A stretch of 57,194 bases of DNA from an uncultured Lactobacillus sp. (GTDB lineage Bacteria; Bacillota; Bacilli; Lactobacillales; Lactobacillaceae). Each line of letters begins with the position of its first letter. Position 1 is the first letter of the stretch. Shown in pieces: positions 1-9,258 of the stretch. The DNA is taken from the NCBI GenBank assembly GCA_937916845.1, contig CALFSK010000009.1:1-57194 (forward strand). Reading direction: 5' to 3'. The notes under the pieces were generated by a model. It did no database searches. It had not been told where the DNA came from and saw nothing but the letters and a program-made list of their open reading frames with translations. Both the position numbers and the translations under genes were made by a program.

Positions 1-212
1 TAGGCAAAAAAACACCGTTGCTAGCAAAGACGCTGTTAACGCGGTACCACTTTGCTTGCAACGATGTATTCGTTTACCTCTTAAGCTCATTAACGCTGAG
101 AAACGGACTAGTTGACTAGTCATTGATCACAGGTAGCATCTAACTCACACCGCACTTTTTTCAGCAACCAAAGCGTTTCTAAACCGACGTGGAAGTTAAA
201 TATGTCCTTACT
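1..212 (-). promoter_or_regulatory. T-box leader, probably of alaS (gene lies off the left edge)
   Basis: On the minus strand the T-box core GTGGTACCGCG is at 41-51. It is followed by a terminator-like stem (arms within about 12-46) and a T run at 5-11. Upstream, a stem I-like region contains an AGAGTA element (about 208-213) and a specifier-loop pattern AGAT-GCT-A, with GCT, an alanine codon, at 135-137. The regulated gene is outside the window. An alanyl-tRNA synthetase is inferred from the codon and from my recollection of gene order in L. plantarum. Uncharged tRNA-Ala would stabilise the antiterminator and permit readthrough. Confidence 0.75.
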
Positions 213-218
213 CTCAAA

Positions 219-247
219 AGTATAAAAGTCTTCTGCGTTGTTGTCAA
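219..247 (-). promoter_or_regulatory. Promoter of the T-box leader
   Basis: On the minus strand TTGACA (242-247) and TATACT (219-224) are separated by 17 bp, close to the sigma-A consensus. The -35 box begins 15 bp past the stop codon of the helicase gene, and no terminator is visible between them. Confidence 0.8.
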
Positions 248-261
248 TCCTGACCGTGCAA

Positions 262-1605
262 CTAAGACTTCCGATCTTTTCGAGCTTGGCGCATCGAAGC
301 GCGTTGTTCAATCCGCCGATCCATGCGCGCCTTGTCGCTGATCTTTTTCCGAATACGACGCTTGTAGCCCGGTTTGATCTTTTTCTTGGATTTCTTCACG
401 AAACCAATCAACGTTGGGTCCAACTTTTCTTGTTTAGGCCCACGGTTAGCCCGGCGGTTACGGTCGTATGAATCCACGATTTCCCCGTCACGAATAGCCT
501 TAGGTTCAAACTTAATCCCCATGGCTTCAACCGCGCTGACTTTATCTTCTTCACCAGGGCTATATAACGTGATAGCCGTTCCAGCCATCCCGTTTCTACC
601 CGTCCGGCCAACCCGGTGAATGAAGAATTCAAGGTCGTTTGGAATGTCATCGTTAATAACGTGAGAAACCCCTTCGATATCGATACCACGAGCTGCTAAG
701 TCGGTTGCAACAACGAATTGATACTTCAATTGTTGAACGTCACGCATCACGCGTTTACGTTCACGAGGCTTAATGTCCCCGTGAATCATCGCGACCGTTA
801 AGCCTTGTTTCCGCAGGTAATGGGTCAATTCTTGGACCCGTTCCTTGGTGTTGGCAAAAATCAATACTAAATAAGGTTCCCCAATTGTGAGTAACTGATA
901 AATAATACTGTTTTTGTCATGACTCTTAGTTGGCAGCAACCAGTTATCAATAGTTGGACTAATCACTGATTCTACTGGAATTTCTTCCATAACCGGGTTG
1001 TTCATGTATTTCTTCAAGAACGGGGTTAATTTTTGCGGCATCGTTGCGGAGAAGACCAGCATCTGTAAGTCAGCCGGCATCCGCCCAGCAATTTGGTCAA
1101 CAACGTTTAAGAACCCTAAGTCTAACGTCATATCCGCTTCGTCCACGACGAGTTGGCCCGCGGTATGCACGTCCAACGCTTGTGAGCGCATCAAATCTAA
1201 AATCCGACCCGGTGTCCCAATAATTAATTGGGGTTGGTGCCGGTTCAACTTATCAATCTGGTCCTGCTTATCAGTCCCACCCACGTACAGTCCAATGTGT
1301 AACGCCTTAGGACTATGTTGGATCAACTGTTTCGCTGCCGCCTGAATCTGATAGGCGAGTTCCCGACTAGGGGTCGTAATCACAGCTTGAACCCGACGTT
1401 CATCCGGGTTCAACTGATTGATCATCGGCAACAAAAAGGTATGGGTCTTCCCACTCCCGGTTGCGGATTGACCAATCACACTGCGGCCGTCAGCAATTAC
1501 TGGAATCAACTTTTCCTGCACCTTGGTTGGCTTGCGGAAGTTGATCTCCGTTAATGCTTGCATTAAAAACGGCTGCAATTTAAAATCTTCAAAACTTGCG
1601 GTCAT
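262..1605 (-). CDS. DEAD-box ATP-dependent RNA helicase
   Basis: 447-residue RNA helicase, which would use ATP to unwind structured RNA in ribosome assembly or mRNA decay. The Q motif lies near residues 8-30, followed by motif I (ATGSGKT, about 48), Ia (TPSREL), GG, GTPGR, motif II (VDEAD), motif III (SAT), and in the second RecA-like lobe HGD, ATDLAARGID and HRVGRTGR. The C-terminal 60 residues are Lys/Arg rich, as in CshB-like helicases, and probably bind RNA. The ATG is 2 nt after the nrnA stop, and its ribosome site AGAGG lies in the last codons of nrnA, which suggests translational coupling. Which Bacillus paralogue (CshA, CshB or YfmL) it corresponds to cannot be settled by reading. Confidence 0.95.
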   Translation of the reverse strand: MTASFEDFKLQPFLMQALTEINFRKPTKVQEKLIPVIADGRSVIGQSATGSGKTHTFLLPMINQLNPDERRVQAVITTPSRELAYQIQAAAKQLIQHSPKALHIGLYVGGTDKQDQIDKLNRHQPQLIIGTPGRILDLMRSQALDVHTAGQLVVDEADMTLDLGFLNVVDQIAGRMPADLQMLVFSATMPQKLTPFLKKYMNNPVMEEIPVESVISPTIDNWLLPTKSHDKNSIIYQLLTIGEPYLVLIFANTKERVQELTHYLRKQGLTVAMIHGDIKPRERKRVMRDVQQLKYQFVVATDLAARGIDIEGVSHVINDDIPNDLEFFIHRVGRTGRNGMAGTAITLYSPGEEDKVSAVEAMGIKFEPKAIRDGEIVDSYDRNRRANRGPKQEKLDPTLIGFVKKSKKKIKPGYKRRIRKKISDKARMDRRIEQRASMRQARKDRKS

Positions 1606-1607
1606 AC

Positions 1608-2564
1608 TTAAACCTCTTTCTCATAATGACTGGCAACTTGGTCCAGTTCACGGACGACGGCCTCAATCTCTTGCTGGTCGGCTGCCTTAGCACCACTGGC
1701 TAGGGCGTGACCACCACCGTCGTGATTTTTGGCCAATTCATTGATTGCGGGACCCTTGGAACGTAACCGGATCCGGAAGTCGCCTTCCTTTTGTTGCACA
1801 AAGATTGCCCAACATTGGACCGTGTCAATTCGACCTGGTAGTGGCACTACCCCGGCCGTGCTGGCATCGCCAATTTCAAACGAATCCATCAAATCATTCG
1901 TTAAAATAACGTAAGCTGCACCAGAATCTAGTTGTGTTAAATGTTCATAAACGTAAGCTGATAGTCGCGCCACTGGTAACGTAATCGTATCTTCAATCCG
2001 GTTAACGGCGGTGGCGTCCGCTCCCGCTTCCATCAAAGCTGCGGCAGCGCGCATCGTGCTAGGCTGCGTTGCGGGGTACAAGAAGCGTCCCGTATCACCA
2101 ACAATCCCAGCGTAGAGCAACCGGGCTGCTTCGGCCGTTAACTTCAAATCAGACCCAACTTCCGCATACCAGTTATAAACCATCTCACTGGTACTAGAAG
2201 CGTCAACGTCAACCCACTGGACGTCACCAAAAGCATCGTCGTTGGGATGGTGGTCGATTTTAATCATCGTACTGCCCTTTTGGTAAAATTCGCCATCAAC
2301 TCTAGGCTGATTAGCCGTATCCAAAACCATGACTAGGGCGTCTTTGTAATCTTCTTCCGTGACAGTATCCATTTGACCAAGCCAGTCAAATCCATGGTAC
2401 TGTTTGCCGGGCGTTAAAACTTTCTTATCAGGAAAACTCGTTTTAATAATGTCCGCCAATCCAAGCTGACTCCCGATTGCATCCGGGTCCGGGCGTTGGT
2501 GACGGTGAATAATAATTGTTTTTGCTTGTTTAATTAAAGTTAAAATTTCTGTCTGGACGGTCAT
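1608..2564 (-). CDS. nrnA: DHH-family oligoribonuclease / pAp phosphatase NrnA
   Basis: 318-residue DHH/DHHA1 phosphoesterase. NrnA proteins degrade 2-5 nt RNAs to mononucleotides and dephosphorylate 3'-phosphoadenosine 5'-phosphate in the cytoplasm. Metal-binding motifs are visible: an Asp-containing segment near residue 27 (RHQRPDPDAIGS), VLDTA, IDHHPND, and the C-terminal DHHA1 signature GGGHALASGA. I start it at the ATG at 2564, preceded by GGAAGGA at suitable distance; an in-frame upstream ATG has no such site. It sits 2 nt upstream of the helicase gene and likely shares its transcript, a sensible pairing for RNA turnover. Confidence 0.92.
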   Translation of the reverse strand: MTVQTEILTLIKQAKTIIIHRHQRPDPDAIGSQLGLADIIKTSFPDKKVLTPGKQYHGFDWLGQMDTVTEEDYKDALVMVLDTANQPRVDGEFYQKGSTMIKIDHHPNDDAFGDVQWVDVDASSTSEMVYNWYAEVGSDLKLTAEAARLLYAGIVGDTGRFLYPATQPSTMRAAAALMEAGADATAVNRIEDTITLPVARLSAYVYEHLTQLDSGAAYVILTNDLMDSFEIGDASTAGVVPLPGRIDTVQCWAIFVQQKEGDFRIRLRSKGPAINELAKNHDGGGHALASGAKAADQQEIEAVVRELDQVASHYEKEV

Positions 2565-2654
2565 AATGATCCTTCCCATTTCTGAATTTACTGGTGGCTG
2601 AAAAGCTGTCACAGTACTCCAGTATACCGAACAATACCATTTTCGCCAAATGAA

Positions 2655-3788
2655 TTAGTTTTCATTCGGATAAAGCGGCAAGGTTAAGTTTTCAAATGCG
2701 AGTGGCGCAAGACCAGTCAGGGTAATTCCCAGTAAGCGAATCCCCGTATCAAAATGGTCGTCAACGACCTCGTCAAAGATTTCCTCAGCGTACCGGTCAA
2801 AGACGACCGGATCATTAGGAAGAAACTCCCCAAACGTGCGGCGCTTGGTAATCGTCACAAAATCGCCGTAACGCAACTTCAAGACGAGTGTCTTACCGTG
2901 TCGTTGGTGTGACACCATCGTTTCGGAGACCATCTTGGCCAATTCTTGTAGGTGTTCATTAACTTCGACCTGCGTTGTTAAGAACGGGCCAAAAGTCCGT
3001 TCCTTGCCGATTGACTTTCGCTCACGCTGGTATTCCACGGGGCGGTCATCGCTCCCCCGCACCCGGCGGTAGAGAATATAGCCCAGCTTACCAAAGTTTT
3101 TAATGAGGTCCAACTCCGACTGATTAAATAAGTCCTGACCCGTTTTAATGCCTAAATCATGCATCTTCGGGACCGTCTTCTTGCCGACCCCACGAAATTT
3201 TTCAATGGGTTCCCGCAGTAAAAATGGTTCCGCGTCTTGAGGCAACACGATCGTCACTCCGGCCGGTTTCCGGTAATCGGACGCTAACTTGGCAATAAAT
3301 TTGTTATAGGAAATCCCGGTCGAACAAGTTAAATTCGTCTGTTTCCAAATTTCTTGCTGGAGTTCGTGGGCCAATTGAACCGCACTATGAATGTGCTTCT
3401 TATTATGGGTCACGTCGAGATAGGCTTCATCAAAGGCAATCGGTTCAATCATATCGGTGTATTCATGAAAGATTCGGTGAATCTGGGCAGAAACTTCGCG
3501 GTATAACGGGAAATTAGGCGTCTTAAAAACGGCCTTAGGGCAAAGTTCGAGGGCCTTAGCAGCCGGCATGGCCGAATGAACCCCGTACTGCCGCGCCACG
3601 TAATTGGCCGTCGTCACGACACCGCGGCCACCGGTTTGGCGGGGATCATGGGCAATGACCAGCGGTTGGGTCTTGTACGCCGGGTGCTCACGCTCTTCAA
3701 TGGACGCATAGAACGCATCCATATCGACGTGCACAATTTTACGACTCGCATCAATCCGAATCGGTGCTTCAATAATCGATTGCGCCAA
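2655..3788 (-). CDS. dinB: DNA polymerase IV (Y family)
   Basis: 377-residue translesion polymerase. Palm motifs are [12 protein letters not shown] near the N terminus and [10 protein letters not shown] (catalytic acidic pair) around residue 105. A helix-hairpin-helix thumb (FRGVGKKT) and a little-finger domain follow, and the C-terminal NLTLPLY resembles a sliding-clamp binding peptide. The start is the TTG at 3788, because a strong AAGGAGGGG lies 6 nt before it; the in-frame ATG nine codons upstream would place that ribosome site inside the gene. The promoter carries a LexA-type box, so DNA-damage induction is likely. Confidence 0.95.
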   Translation of the reverse strand: MAQSIIEAPIRIDASRKIVHVDMDAFYASIEEREHPAYKTQPLVIAHDPRQTGGRGVVTTANYVARQYGVHSAMPAAKALELCPKAVFKTPNFPLYREVSAQIHRIFHEYTDMIEPIAFDEAYLDVTHNKKHIHSAVQLAHELQQEIWKQTNLTCSTGISYNKFIAKLASDYRKPAGVTIVLPQDAEPFLLREPIEKFRGVGKKTVPKMHDLGIKTGQDLFNQSELDLIKNFGKLGYILYRRVRGSDDRPVEYQRERKSIGKERTFGPFLTTQVEVNEHLQELAKMVSETMVSHQRHGKTLVLKLRYGDFVTITKRRTFGEFLPNDPVVFDRYAEEIFDEVVDDHFDTGIRLLGITLTGLAPLAFENLTLPLYPNEN

Positions 3789-3813
3789 CCTAATCCCCTC
3801 CTTGATACCATTC

Positions 3814-3835
3814 ATTATACACGAACATACGTTTC
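3814..3835 (-). promoter_or_regulatory. dinB promoter -10 box with overlapping LexA (SOS) box
   Basis: TATAAT is at 3814-3819 on the minus strand, 25 bp before the TTG start. Immediately upstream, 3822-3835 reads CGAACATACGTTTC on the plus strand, one mismatch from the Gram-positive LexA consensus CGAACnnnnGTTCG. The box lies between -10 and -35, where bound LexA would block polymerase. The -35 is poorly conserved. Confidence 0.75.
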
Positions 3836-3869
3836 TTTTGGTGAAAAAAAGCTCTTAACTTACCAGTTG

Positions 3870-3925
3870 TTTTCCGGTCTGAAGCCACGGACGGTTCCAC
3901 GACCGCATGCCATCAGCGGTAACCG
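3870..3925 (+). repeat. Four-way-junction element, internally deleted copy
   Basis: This stretch matches pieces of the intact element at 38471-38650. The joint CCACGGACGGT is fused directly to CCACGACCGCATGCCATC and the closing AACCGG, so arms P3 and P4 appear deleted. It lies between the dinB promoter and the yajC terminator. I see no open reading frame in it. Confidence 0.6.
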
Positions 3926-3986
3926 GACTTAACTAGTTATTCCCAATCTAAGCGATGCTCATTACCAGCCGATTTCATTCAGACAC

Positions 3987-4023
3987 AAAAAAAGTGCGAC
4001 CTAAGCATTAACTCAAGTCTCAC
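3987..4023 (-). terminator. Rho-independent terminator after yajC
   Basis: On the minus strand GTGAGACTTGAG (4012-4023) pairs with CTTAGGTCGCAC (3994-4005) in 11 of 12 positions across a 6 nt loop, followed by seven T residues. It closes the ruvAB-queA-tgt-yajC direction of transcription. Confidence 0.8.
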
Positions 4024-4057
4024 CTTTAACGTTTGTCTTACTTAAACAGCCTAATAA

Positions 4058-4453
4058 TTATTTTGATTCAGGATCGTCAGCTTGGCTGTCAGCACTTTCG
4101 GCAACGGTGCTTTCACTGCTAGCCGCACTACTTTCAGCTGAAGTTGCATCTGATTTGGCTGCGATGTGGGAAGTCCCTTCATCAGCAGATGCAATCTTAG
4201 CAATGGCGCTTAAATCAAAAACAAGAAAAATCCCATCACAATCGAGGGTAACCGTCTTGTCGGCTTCGTTGACTTCATCAACGACACCGTGTAAACGGCC
4301 AATGGTAGTGACCTTGTCACCACGTTTGATCTTGCTTAGCATACTTTGATGTTGTTGTTGTTGTTTTCTCTGTGGACGGATCATGAAGAAGTATAAGAAC
4401 GCGAACATGACCACAATGAACAAAATTGATGTTAATGAACCAGCATTTGGCAT
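4058..4453 (-). CDS. yajC: Preprotein translocase subunit YajC
   Basis: 131-residue small membrane protein that accompanies the Sec translocase (SecDF-YajC). One transmembrane helix spans about residues 7-24 (ILFIVVMFAFLYFFMIRP), followed by the conserved RPQRKQ motif and a compact cytoplasmic domain with GDKVTTIGRLHGVV. The C-terminal 40 residues are a Ser/Ala/Glu-rich low-complexity tail, longer than in most YajC proteins. The gene lies 75 nt downstream of tgt, a conserved bacterial order (queA-tgt-yajC), and is followed by a terminator. Confidence 0.93.
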   Translation of the reverse strand: MPNAGSLTSILFIVVMFAFLYFFMIRPQRKQQQQHQSMLSKIKRGDKVTTIGRLHGVVDEVNEADKTVTLDCDGIFLVFDLSAIAKIASADEGTSHIAAKSDATSAESSAASSESTVAESADSQADDPESK

Positions 4454-4528
4454 TTTAAAAATCGCTCCTAATCTATTTGTTTGACTATCTTTAACTTTAA
4501 CAAATTACACCTTAAATTACTAGTATAC

Positions 4529-5710
<1,182 letters not shown>

Positions 5711-5766
5711 TCATAGCACGAAACGCTAACGCTAACCAGCGCGGCCATGACTTGAAAACGCCAAGA

Positions 5767-5793
5767 GCCCGAGACGCAATTACCGTCTCAGGC
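5767..5793 (-). terminator. Hairpin between queA and tgt
   Basis: Inverted repeat: arms 5767-5776 and 5784-5793 pair over 10 bp with one G-U pair and a 7 nt loop. On the minus strand it is followed by TCTTGGCGTTTT, a poor T tract, so it may be a leaky terminator or an mRNA-stabilising hairpin between queA and tgt. Confidence 0.5.
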
Positions 5794-5816
5794 CCTTCAC
5801 TTTCACTACTTCGTGA

Positions 5817-6851
5817 CTAATGAATGAACATTGCATCCCCAAAACTGAAGAAACGGTACCGTTCATCAATCGCGTGTTGGTAAGCATTTAAAATCATGTC
5901 CCGACCGGTAAAGGCAGCGACTAGCATCACCAGCGTTGATTTTGGTAAATGGAAGTTCGTGATGAATGCGTCAACCACTTTCCACTGGTAGCCGGGCTTA
6001 ATGAAGATGTCCGTCCAACCAGAATCCGGTTTGATTTCACCATTAAACTTCGTCCCAACCGTTTCCAACGTCCGAATTGACGTCGTCCCAGTGGCGATAA
6101 TGCGACCACCGTTTTGACGGACTTCGTTCAACGTCTTAGCGGCGTCTTCATCCAACCGGTAAAATTCACTGTGCATCTTATGGTCTTCAATATTATCTTC
6201 TTCAACTGGTCTAAAAGTCCCTAAGCCCACGTGCAAAGTCAGGTAAACCAGCTTGACCCCTTTATCTTGCACTTTTTGCAATAGGTCCTTCGTCCAATGT
6301 AACCCTGCCGTTGGGGCCGCCGCCGAGCCGTTTTCCTTAGCGTAAACGGTTTGGTAACGGTCTGGATCATCGAGTTTTTCTTTAATGTATGGTGGTAACG
6401 GCGTTTCGCCTAGGCTTTCCAAGATTTCCATAAAAATCCCGTCGTAATGGAACTCAATCATTCGAATCCCATCTTCTTTTTCGGCGGTCACCGTCGCAGT
6501 CAACTTCCCGTCACCAAAAGAAATCACGGTTCCAACGTGCGCACGCTTTGCAGGTTTCATCAGTGTTTCCCACTCGTCGCCCTCGGTATTATGCAGTAAT
6601 AATACTTCAGCGTGACCACCGGTTTCAGGTTTGACCCCGTATAACCGGGCTGGCATCACCCGTGAATTGTTCATGACAACCGCGTCACCGGGATTTAGTT
6701 GGTCAATAATGTCATAGAAATGCTTGTCCTGCATGACGCCCGTTTTACGGTCAAGTTCAAGTAAACGCGACGTGTCACGTTGCTTGATGGGTGTCTGGGC
6801 AATTAATTCGTGTGGTAAATCATAGTCAAAATCTTCAAGTGTTAAGCTCAT
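5817..6851 (-). CDS. queA: S-adenosylmethionine:tRNA ribosyltransferase-isomerase
   Basis: 344-residue enzyme that transfers and isomerises the ribosyl moiety of S-adenosylmethionine onto preQ1-tRNA to give epoxyqueuosine. Family features: N-terminal [32 protein letters not shown], the [10 protein letters not shown] segment and the C-terminal [15 protein letters not shown] and RFFSFGDAM. Length is typical. ATG is preceded by AAGGGG. It begins 17 nt after the ruvB stop, so ruvA-ruvB-queA-tgt-yajC looks like one transcription unit with internal attenuation. Confidence 0.97.
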   Translation of the reverse strand: MSLTLEDFDYDLPHELIAQTPIKQRDTSRLLELDRKTGVMQDKHFYDIIDQLNPGDAVVMNNSRVMPARLYGVKPETGGHAEVLLLHNTEGDEWETLMKPAKRAHVGTVISFGDGKLTATVTAEKEDGIRMIEFHYDGIFMEILESLGETPLPPYIKEKLDDPDRYQTVYAKENGSAAAPTAGLHWTKDLLQKVQDKGVKLVYLTLHVGLGTFRPVEEDNIEDHKMHSEFYRLDEDAAKTLNEVRQNGGRIIATGTTSIRTLETVGTKFNGEIKPDSGWTDIFIKPGYQWKVVDAFITNFHLPKSTLVMLVAAFTGRDMILNAYQHAIDERYRFFSFGDAMFIH

Positions 6852-6868
6852 GTTGCAACCCCTTATCT

Positions 6869-7879
6869 TTAATCGTTGGTTGGGTATGGTAACCCTAAGT
6901 GTTGGTAGCCTTTGATCGTGACGACCCGGCCCCGCTGTGTTCGTTTCAAAAAGCCAATCTGTAACAGGTACGGCTCGACCACTTCCGCGATCGTATCCAT
7001 TTCTTCACCAATATTCGCCGCAATTGTGGCTAGCCCGACCGGACCACCATCGTAATATTCGATCATCGTTCGTAATAACTTGTTATCCGTTTCATTTAAC
7101 CCGTCCTGGTCAACCCGTAAATAGGTCAACGAACGACTGACAATGGTCTCATCGATGGCGTCCTGGTCCGCCACTTCCGCAAAATCCCGGATGCGCTTGA
7201 ACAACCGGTTCGCAATCCGTGGCGTCCCCCGTGAACGGCGCCCAATTTCATGGGCCCCCGACGGCTTGATACTCGTTTGAAAAATATCCGCCGTTCGCTT
7301 CACGATGTCTTCTAAGTCGGGAATTGCGTAGTATTCCATGTGTTCAACGATTCCAAACCGATCCCGCAACGGTGCCGATAACATCCCGGCACGCGTCGTC
7401 GCCCCAATCAGGGTAAACGGTGGTAACGGGAAGTGGACCGGATGAGCAGTTGGCCCCTGTCCGACCACGATGTCGACGTAAAAGTCTTCCATCGCAGAAT
7501 AAAGCATTTCTTCAACGATCTTTGGTAGCCGATGAATTTCATCAATAAATAAGATATCACCAGGTTCCAATTCATTCAAGAGTGCGACTAAATCCCCTGG
7601 CTTTTCAATGGCCGGACCACTCGTCGTTCGAATGTGCACCTGCATCTCGTTAGCAATTACCATCGCTAGCGTCGTTTTACCTAACCCGGGCGGGCCGAAT
7701 AACAGCACGTGGTCCAGTGATTCTTGACGCTTGCGTGCGGCTTCAATGTAAACACTCAATTCGTGTTTGACCTGATCTTGACCGATATATTGGGCTAACG
7801 TTTGCGGACGCAACGACTTTTCAAGCGAAGCTTCGGCATCGTCAGTCTTATCGCCAGATAAAATCTTGTCTTCGTCCAT
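6869..7879 (-). CDS. ruvB: Holliday junction branch migration ATPase RuvB
   Basis: 336-residue AAA+ motor. Two RuvB hexamers drive branch migration on a RuvA-bound Holliday junction. Walker A (GPPGLGKTT, about residue 64), Walker B (LFIDEIHR), sensor 1 (IGATTRAG), arginine finger region (APLRDRFG) and the C-terminal winged helix are all present. I use the ATG at 7879, eight nucleotides after AAGGGGG; an adjacent TTG one codon upstream is possible. It is 14 nt downstream of ruvA. Confidence 0.97.
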   Translation of the reverse strand: MDEDKILSGDKTDDAEASLEKSLRPQTLAQYIGQDQVKHELSVYIEAARKRQESLDHVLLFGPPGLGKTTLAMVIANEMQVHIRTTSGPAIEKPGDLVALLNELEPGDILFIDEIHRLPKIVEEMLYSAMEDFYVDIVVGQGPTAHPVHFPLPPFTLIGATTRAGMLSAPLRDRFGIVEHMEYYAIPDLEDIVKRTADIFQTSIKPSGAHEIGRRSRGTPRIANRLFKRIRDFAEVADQDAIDETIVSRSLTYLRVDQDGLNETDNKLLRTMIEYYDGGPVGLATIAANIGEEMDTIAEVVEPYLLQIGFLKRTQRGRVVTIKGYQHLGLPYPTND

Positions 7880-7893
7880 CAATGATTCCCCCT

Positions 7894-8502
7894 TTACTTG
7901 GTCAATAACCGTAGGCCTTCACTGAGTAAGTCGTTCGTATCAACTTGCTTACTCTGGCTATAAGTTTCTAATGACTTAGTCACTTTTTTAACTTCACGTT
8001 GCGAGTAGCCTAGCGCGGCTAAAGCTGCCAACGCATCCGCTAACGCACCCTCGACTTCTGGCGTCGTGACGTCTAACTCTGTTTGACCAGTGACGTCAAC
8101 GTTTAAGTCGTTTAATTTACCCTTTAAATCTAAAACAATCTGTTGTGCCGTCTTCTTACCAACTCCTGGGAAGCTGGTCAAATACGTCGCGTTTTCCTGA
8201 TTAATTGCTTGAATCAACCCGGAATGGTCGTTATTGGCTAAAATCGCTAGCGCGGACTTCGGCCCGATTCCAGAAACGTTGAGCAGCTTTTCAAATAACG
8301 CCTTTTCATCGGCGTCGTAAAAGCCAAACAAGCTCATCCCGTTATCACTAACGGCTTGGTGAATGTACATCTTGACTTGCGCGTCACCAACTTGGTAACG
8401 ATACGGATTGGCCGTTAAGACTTTATAACCGATACCGCTCACTTCGATCACCACGAAGCTAGGCGTAACATCGGTAATTTGGCCGAGAAAATATTCATAC
8501 AC
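7894..8502 (-). CDS. ruvA: Holliday junction DNA helicase subunit RuvA
   Basis: 202-residue tetrameric junction-binding protein that loads RuvB. Domain I is an OB fold ([12 protein letters not shown] to about residue 62). Domain II holds two helix-hairpin-helix motifs ([16 protein letters not shown] and [15 protein letters not shown]). Domain III at the C terminus (about 150-202) contacts RuvB. The start is GTG at 8502 with AAAGGAG upstream. Promoter and SOS-like box lie directly upstream. Confidence 0.97.
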   Translation of the reverse strand: MYEYFLGQITDVTPSFVVIEVSGIGYKVLTANPYRYQVGDAQVKMYIHQAVSDNGMSLFGFYDADEKALFEKLLNVSGIGPKSALAILANNDHSGLIQAINQENATYLTSFPGVGKKTAQQIVLDLKGKLNDLNVDVTGQTELDVTTPEVEGALADALAALAALGYSQREVKKVTKSLETYSQSKQVDTNDLLSEGLRLLTK

Positions 8503-8524
8503 GACTAAAAAACTCCTTTAATAA

Positions 8525-8551
8525 AAACGTATGTTTGCTTGCTAAATTGTA
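8525..8551 (-). promoter_or_regulatory. ruvAB promoter -10 with weak LexA-like box
   Basis: TACAAT (8546-8551, minus) is the likely -10. At 8525-8537 the plus strand reads AAACGTATGTTTG: the AAC-n4-GTT core of a LexA box with changed outer bases. It would overlap the transcription start. ruvAB is SOS-controlled in several Firmicutes, but the sequence match is weaker than at recA or dinB. Confidence 0.5.
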
Positions 8552-8612
8552 CCACATTTCCCGAGCCGCTTTGGCCCACCGCCTCCAGAAAATCCTTTTT
8601 TCGCGCAAATCC

Positions 8613-8642
8613 TTGCCGGGCGCGTCTGAAACGTGCTATGCT
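8613..8642 (+). promoter_or_regulatory. Promoter of the gene at 8666
   Basis: TTGCCG (8613-8618) and TATGCT (8637-8642) are separated by 18 bp. Transcription would start 15-20 nt before the ATG. It diverges from the ruvAB promoter. Confidence 0.6.
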
Positions 8643-8665
8643 CAGTGTTCAGGAGGCCTTTATAT

Positions 8666-9181
8666 ATGGAAATTAAGCCCTTTACCGCCGTCTTACCAAC
8701 CGACGCGGGACTAACAAAATTAACCACTAACAATTCAAACTGGACGTCCGCAGATGCCCACGTTCAACCCGGAACAAGCTATTACTGGTACGAACTGACT
8801 CAAAACGGGATTCATCAGTGGCGGCTCATCGCCAGCTGGCCCGAACAAGTCAGTGTCACTACCATGCTTCCTGGTGGAATCAATACGGTCCTCTACCCTA
8901 AGCATCCCGTCATTGAAATGTTAATTGACGACTGGGTCGGCCACTTCCCAAAAGCGTATGAATTTACGGATGAGGATCACGTCACGCACCGCTTATGGCA
9001 AATTACCGAAGCGGAAGTCAACGCTGACATTACGGAAACCATGGCACAAGTCACGCCACGTAAAACCTGGCTAACCACAACCAGTACGCCGCTTGTCATG
9101 CTCGTGGCTGACAGCGAATGGACCAAATTCAAGACGCAACCCCGGGTACCGGAACATTTGATTCAAAAAATCACAGCATAA
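8666..9181 (+). CDS. Conserved-looking protein of unknown function
   Basis: 171-residue soluble protein that I do not recognise. No signal peptide, membrane helix, nucleotide-binding loop or cysteine cluster is visible. It begins MEIKPFTAVLPTDAG and contains aromatic- and acid-rich segments (SYYWYELTQNG, YEFTDEDHVTHRLWQITEAE). The KPFxA opening vaguely recalls DUF1015 proteins, but those are about 400 residues, so I do not assign it. The start is the ATG at 8666 with AGGAGG 10 nt upstream; an earlier in-frame ATG lies before that ribosome site and inside the promoter. It is a single-gene unit on the plus strand with its own promoter and terminator. Confidence 0.8.
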   Translation: MEIKPFTAVLPTDAGLTKLTTNNSNWTSADAHVQPGTSYYWYELTQNGIHQWRLIASWPEQVSVTTMLPGGINTVLYPKHPVIEMLIDDWVGHFPKAYEFTDEDHVTHRLWQITEAEVNADITETMAQVTPRKTWLTTTSTPLVMLVADSEWTKFKTQPRVPEHLIQKITA

Positions 9182-9184
9182 TTT

Positions 9185-9258
9185 AAATCCCCATACTTAG
9201 CTTTCATGCCTAGAATGTCACAACATTCTATTTAGAAGCTAAGTATGGGGATTTTTTT
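9185..9258. terminator. Long two-storey bidirectional terminator
   Basis: A 19 bp perfect stem (9185-9203 with 9236-9254) contains a second hairpin (TAGAATGT/ACATTCTA, 8 bp). The plus strand ends in seven T and the minus strand in AAATTT-type sequence. It lies between convergent genes, and its last bases overlap the stop codon of the minus-strand gene ending at 9257. Confidence 0.85.

Noticed and set aside
4093..4190. Repetitive Ser/Ala stretch in yajC as a possible frameshift
   Set aside because: The frame stays open to a normal stop and ends before the terminator; a low-complexity tail is sufficient explanation.
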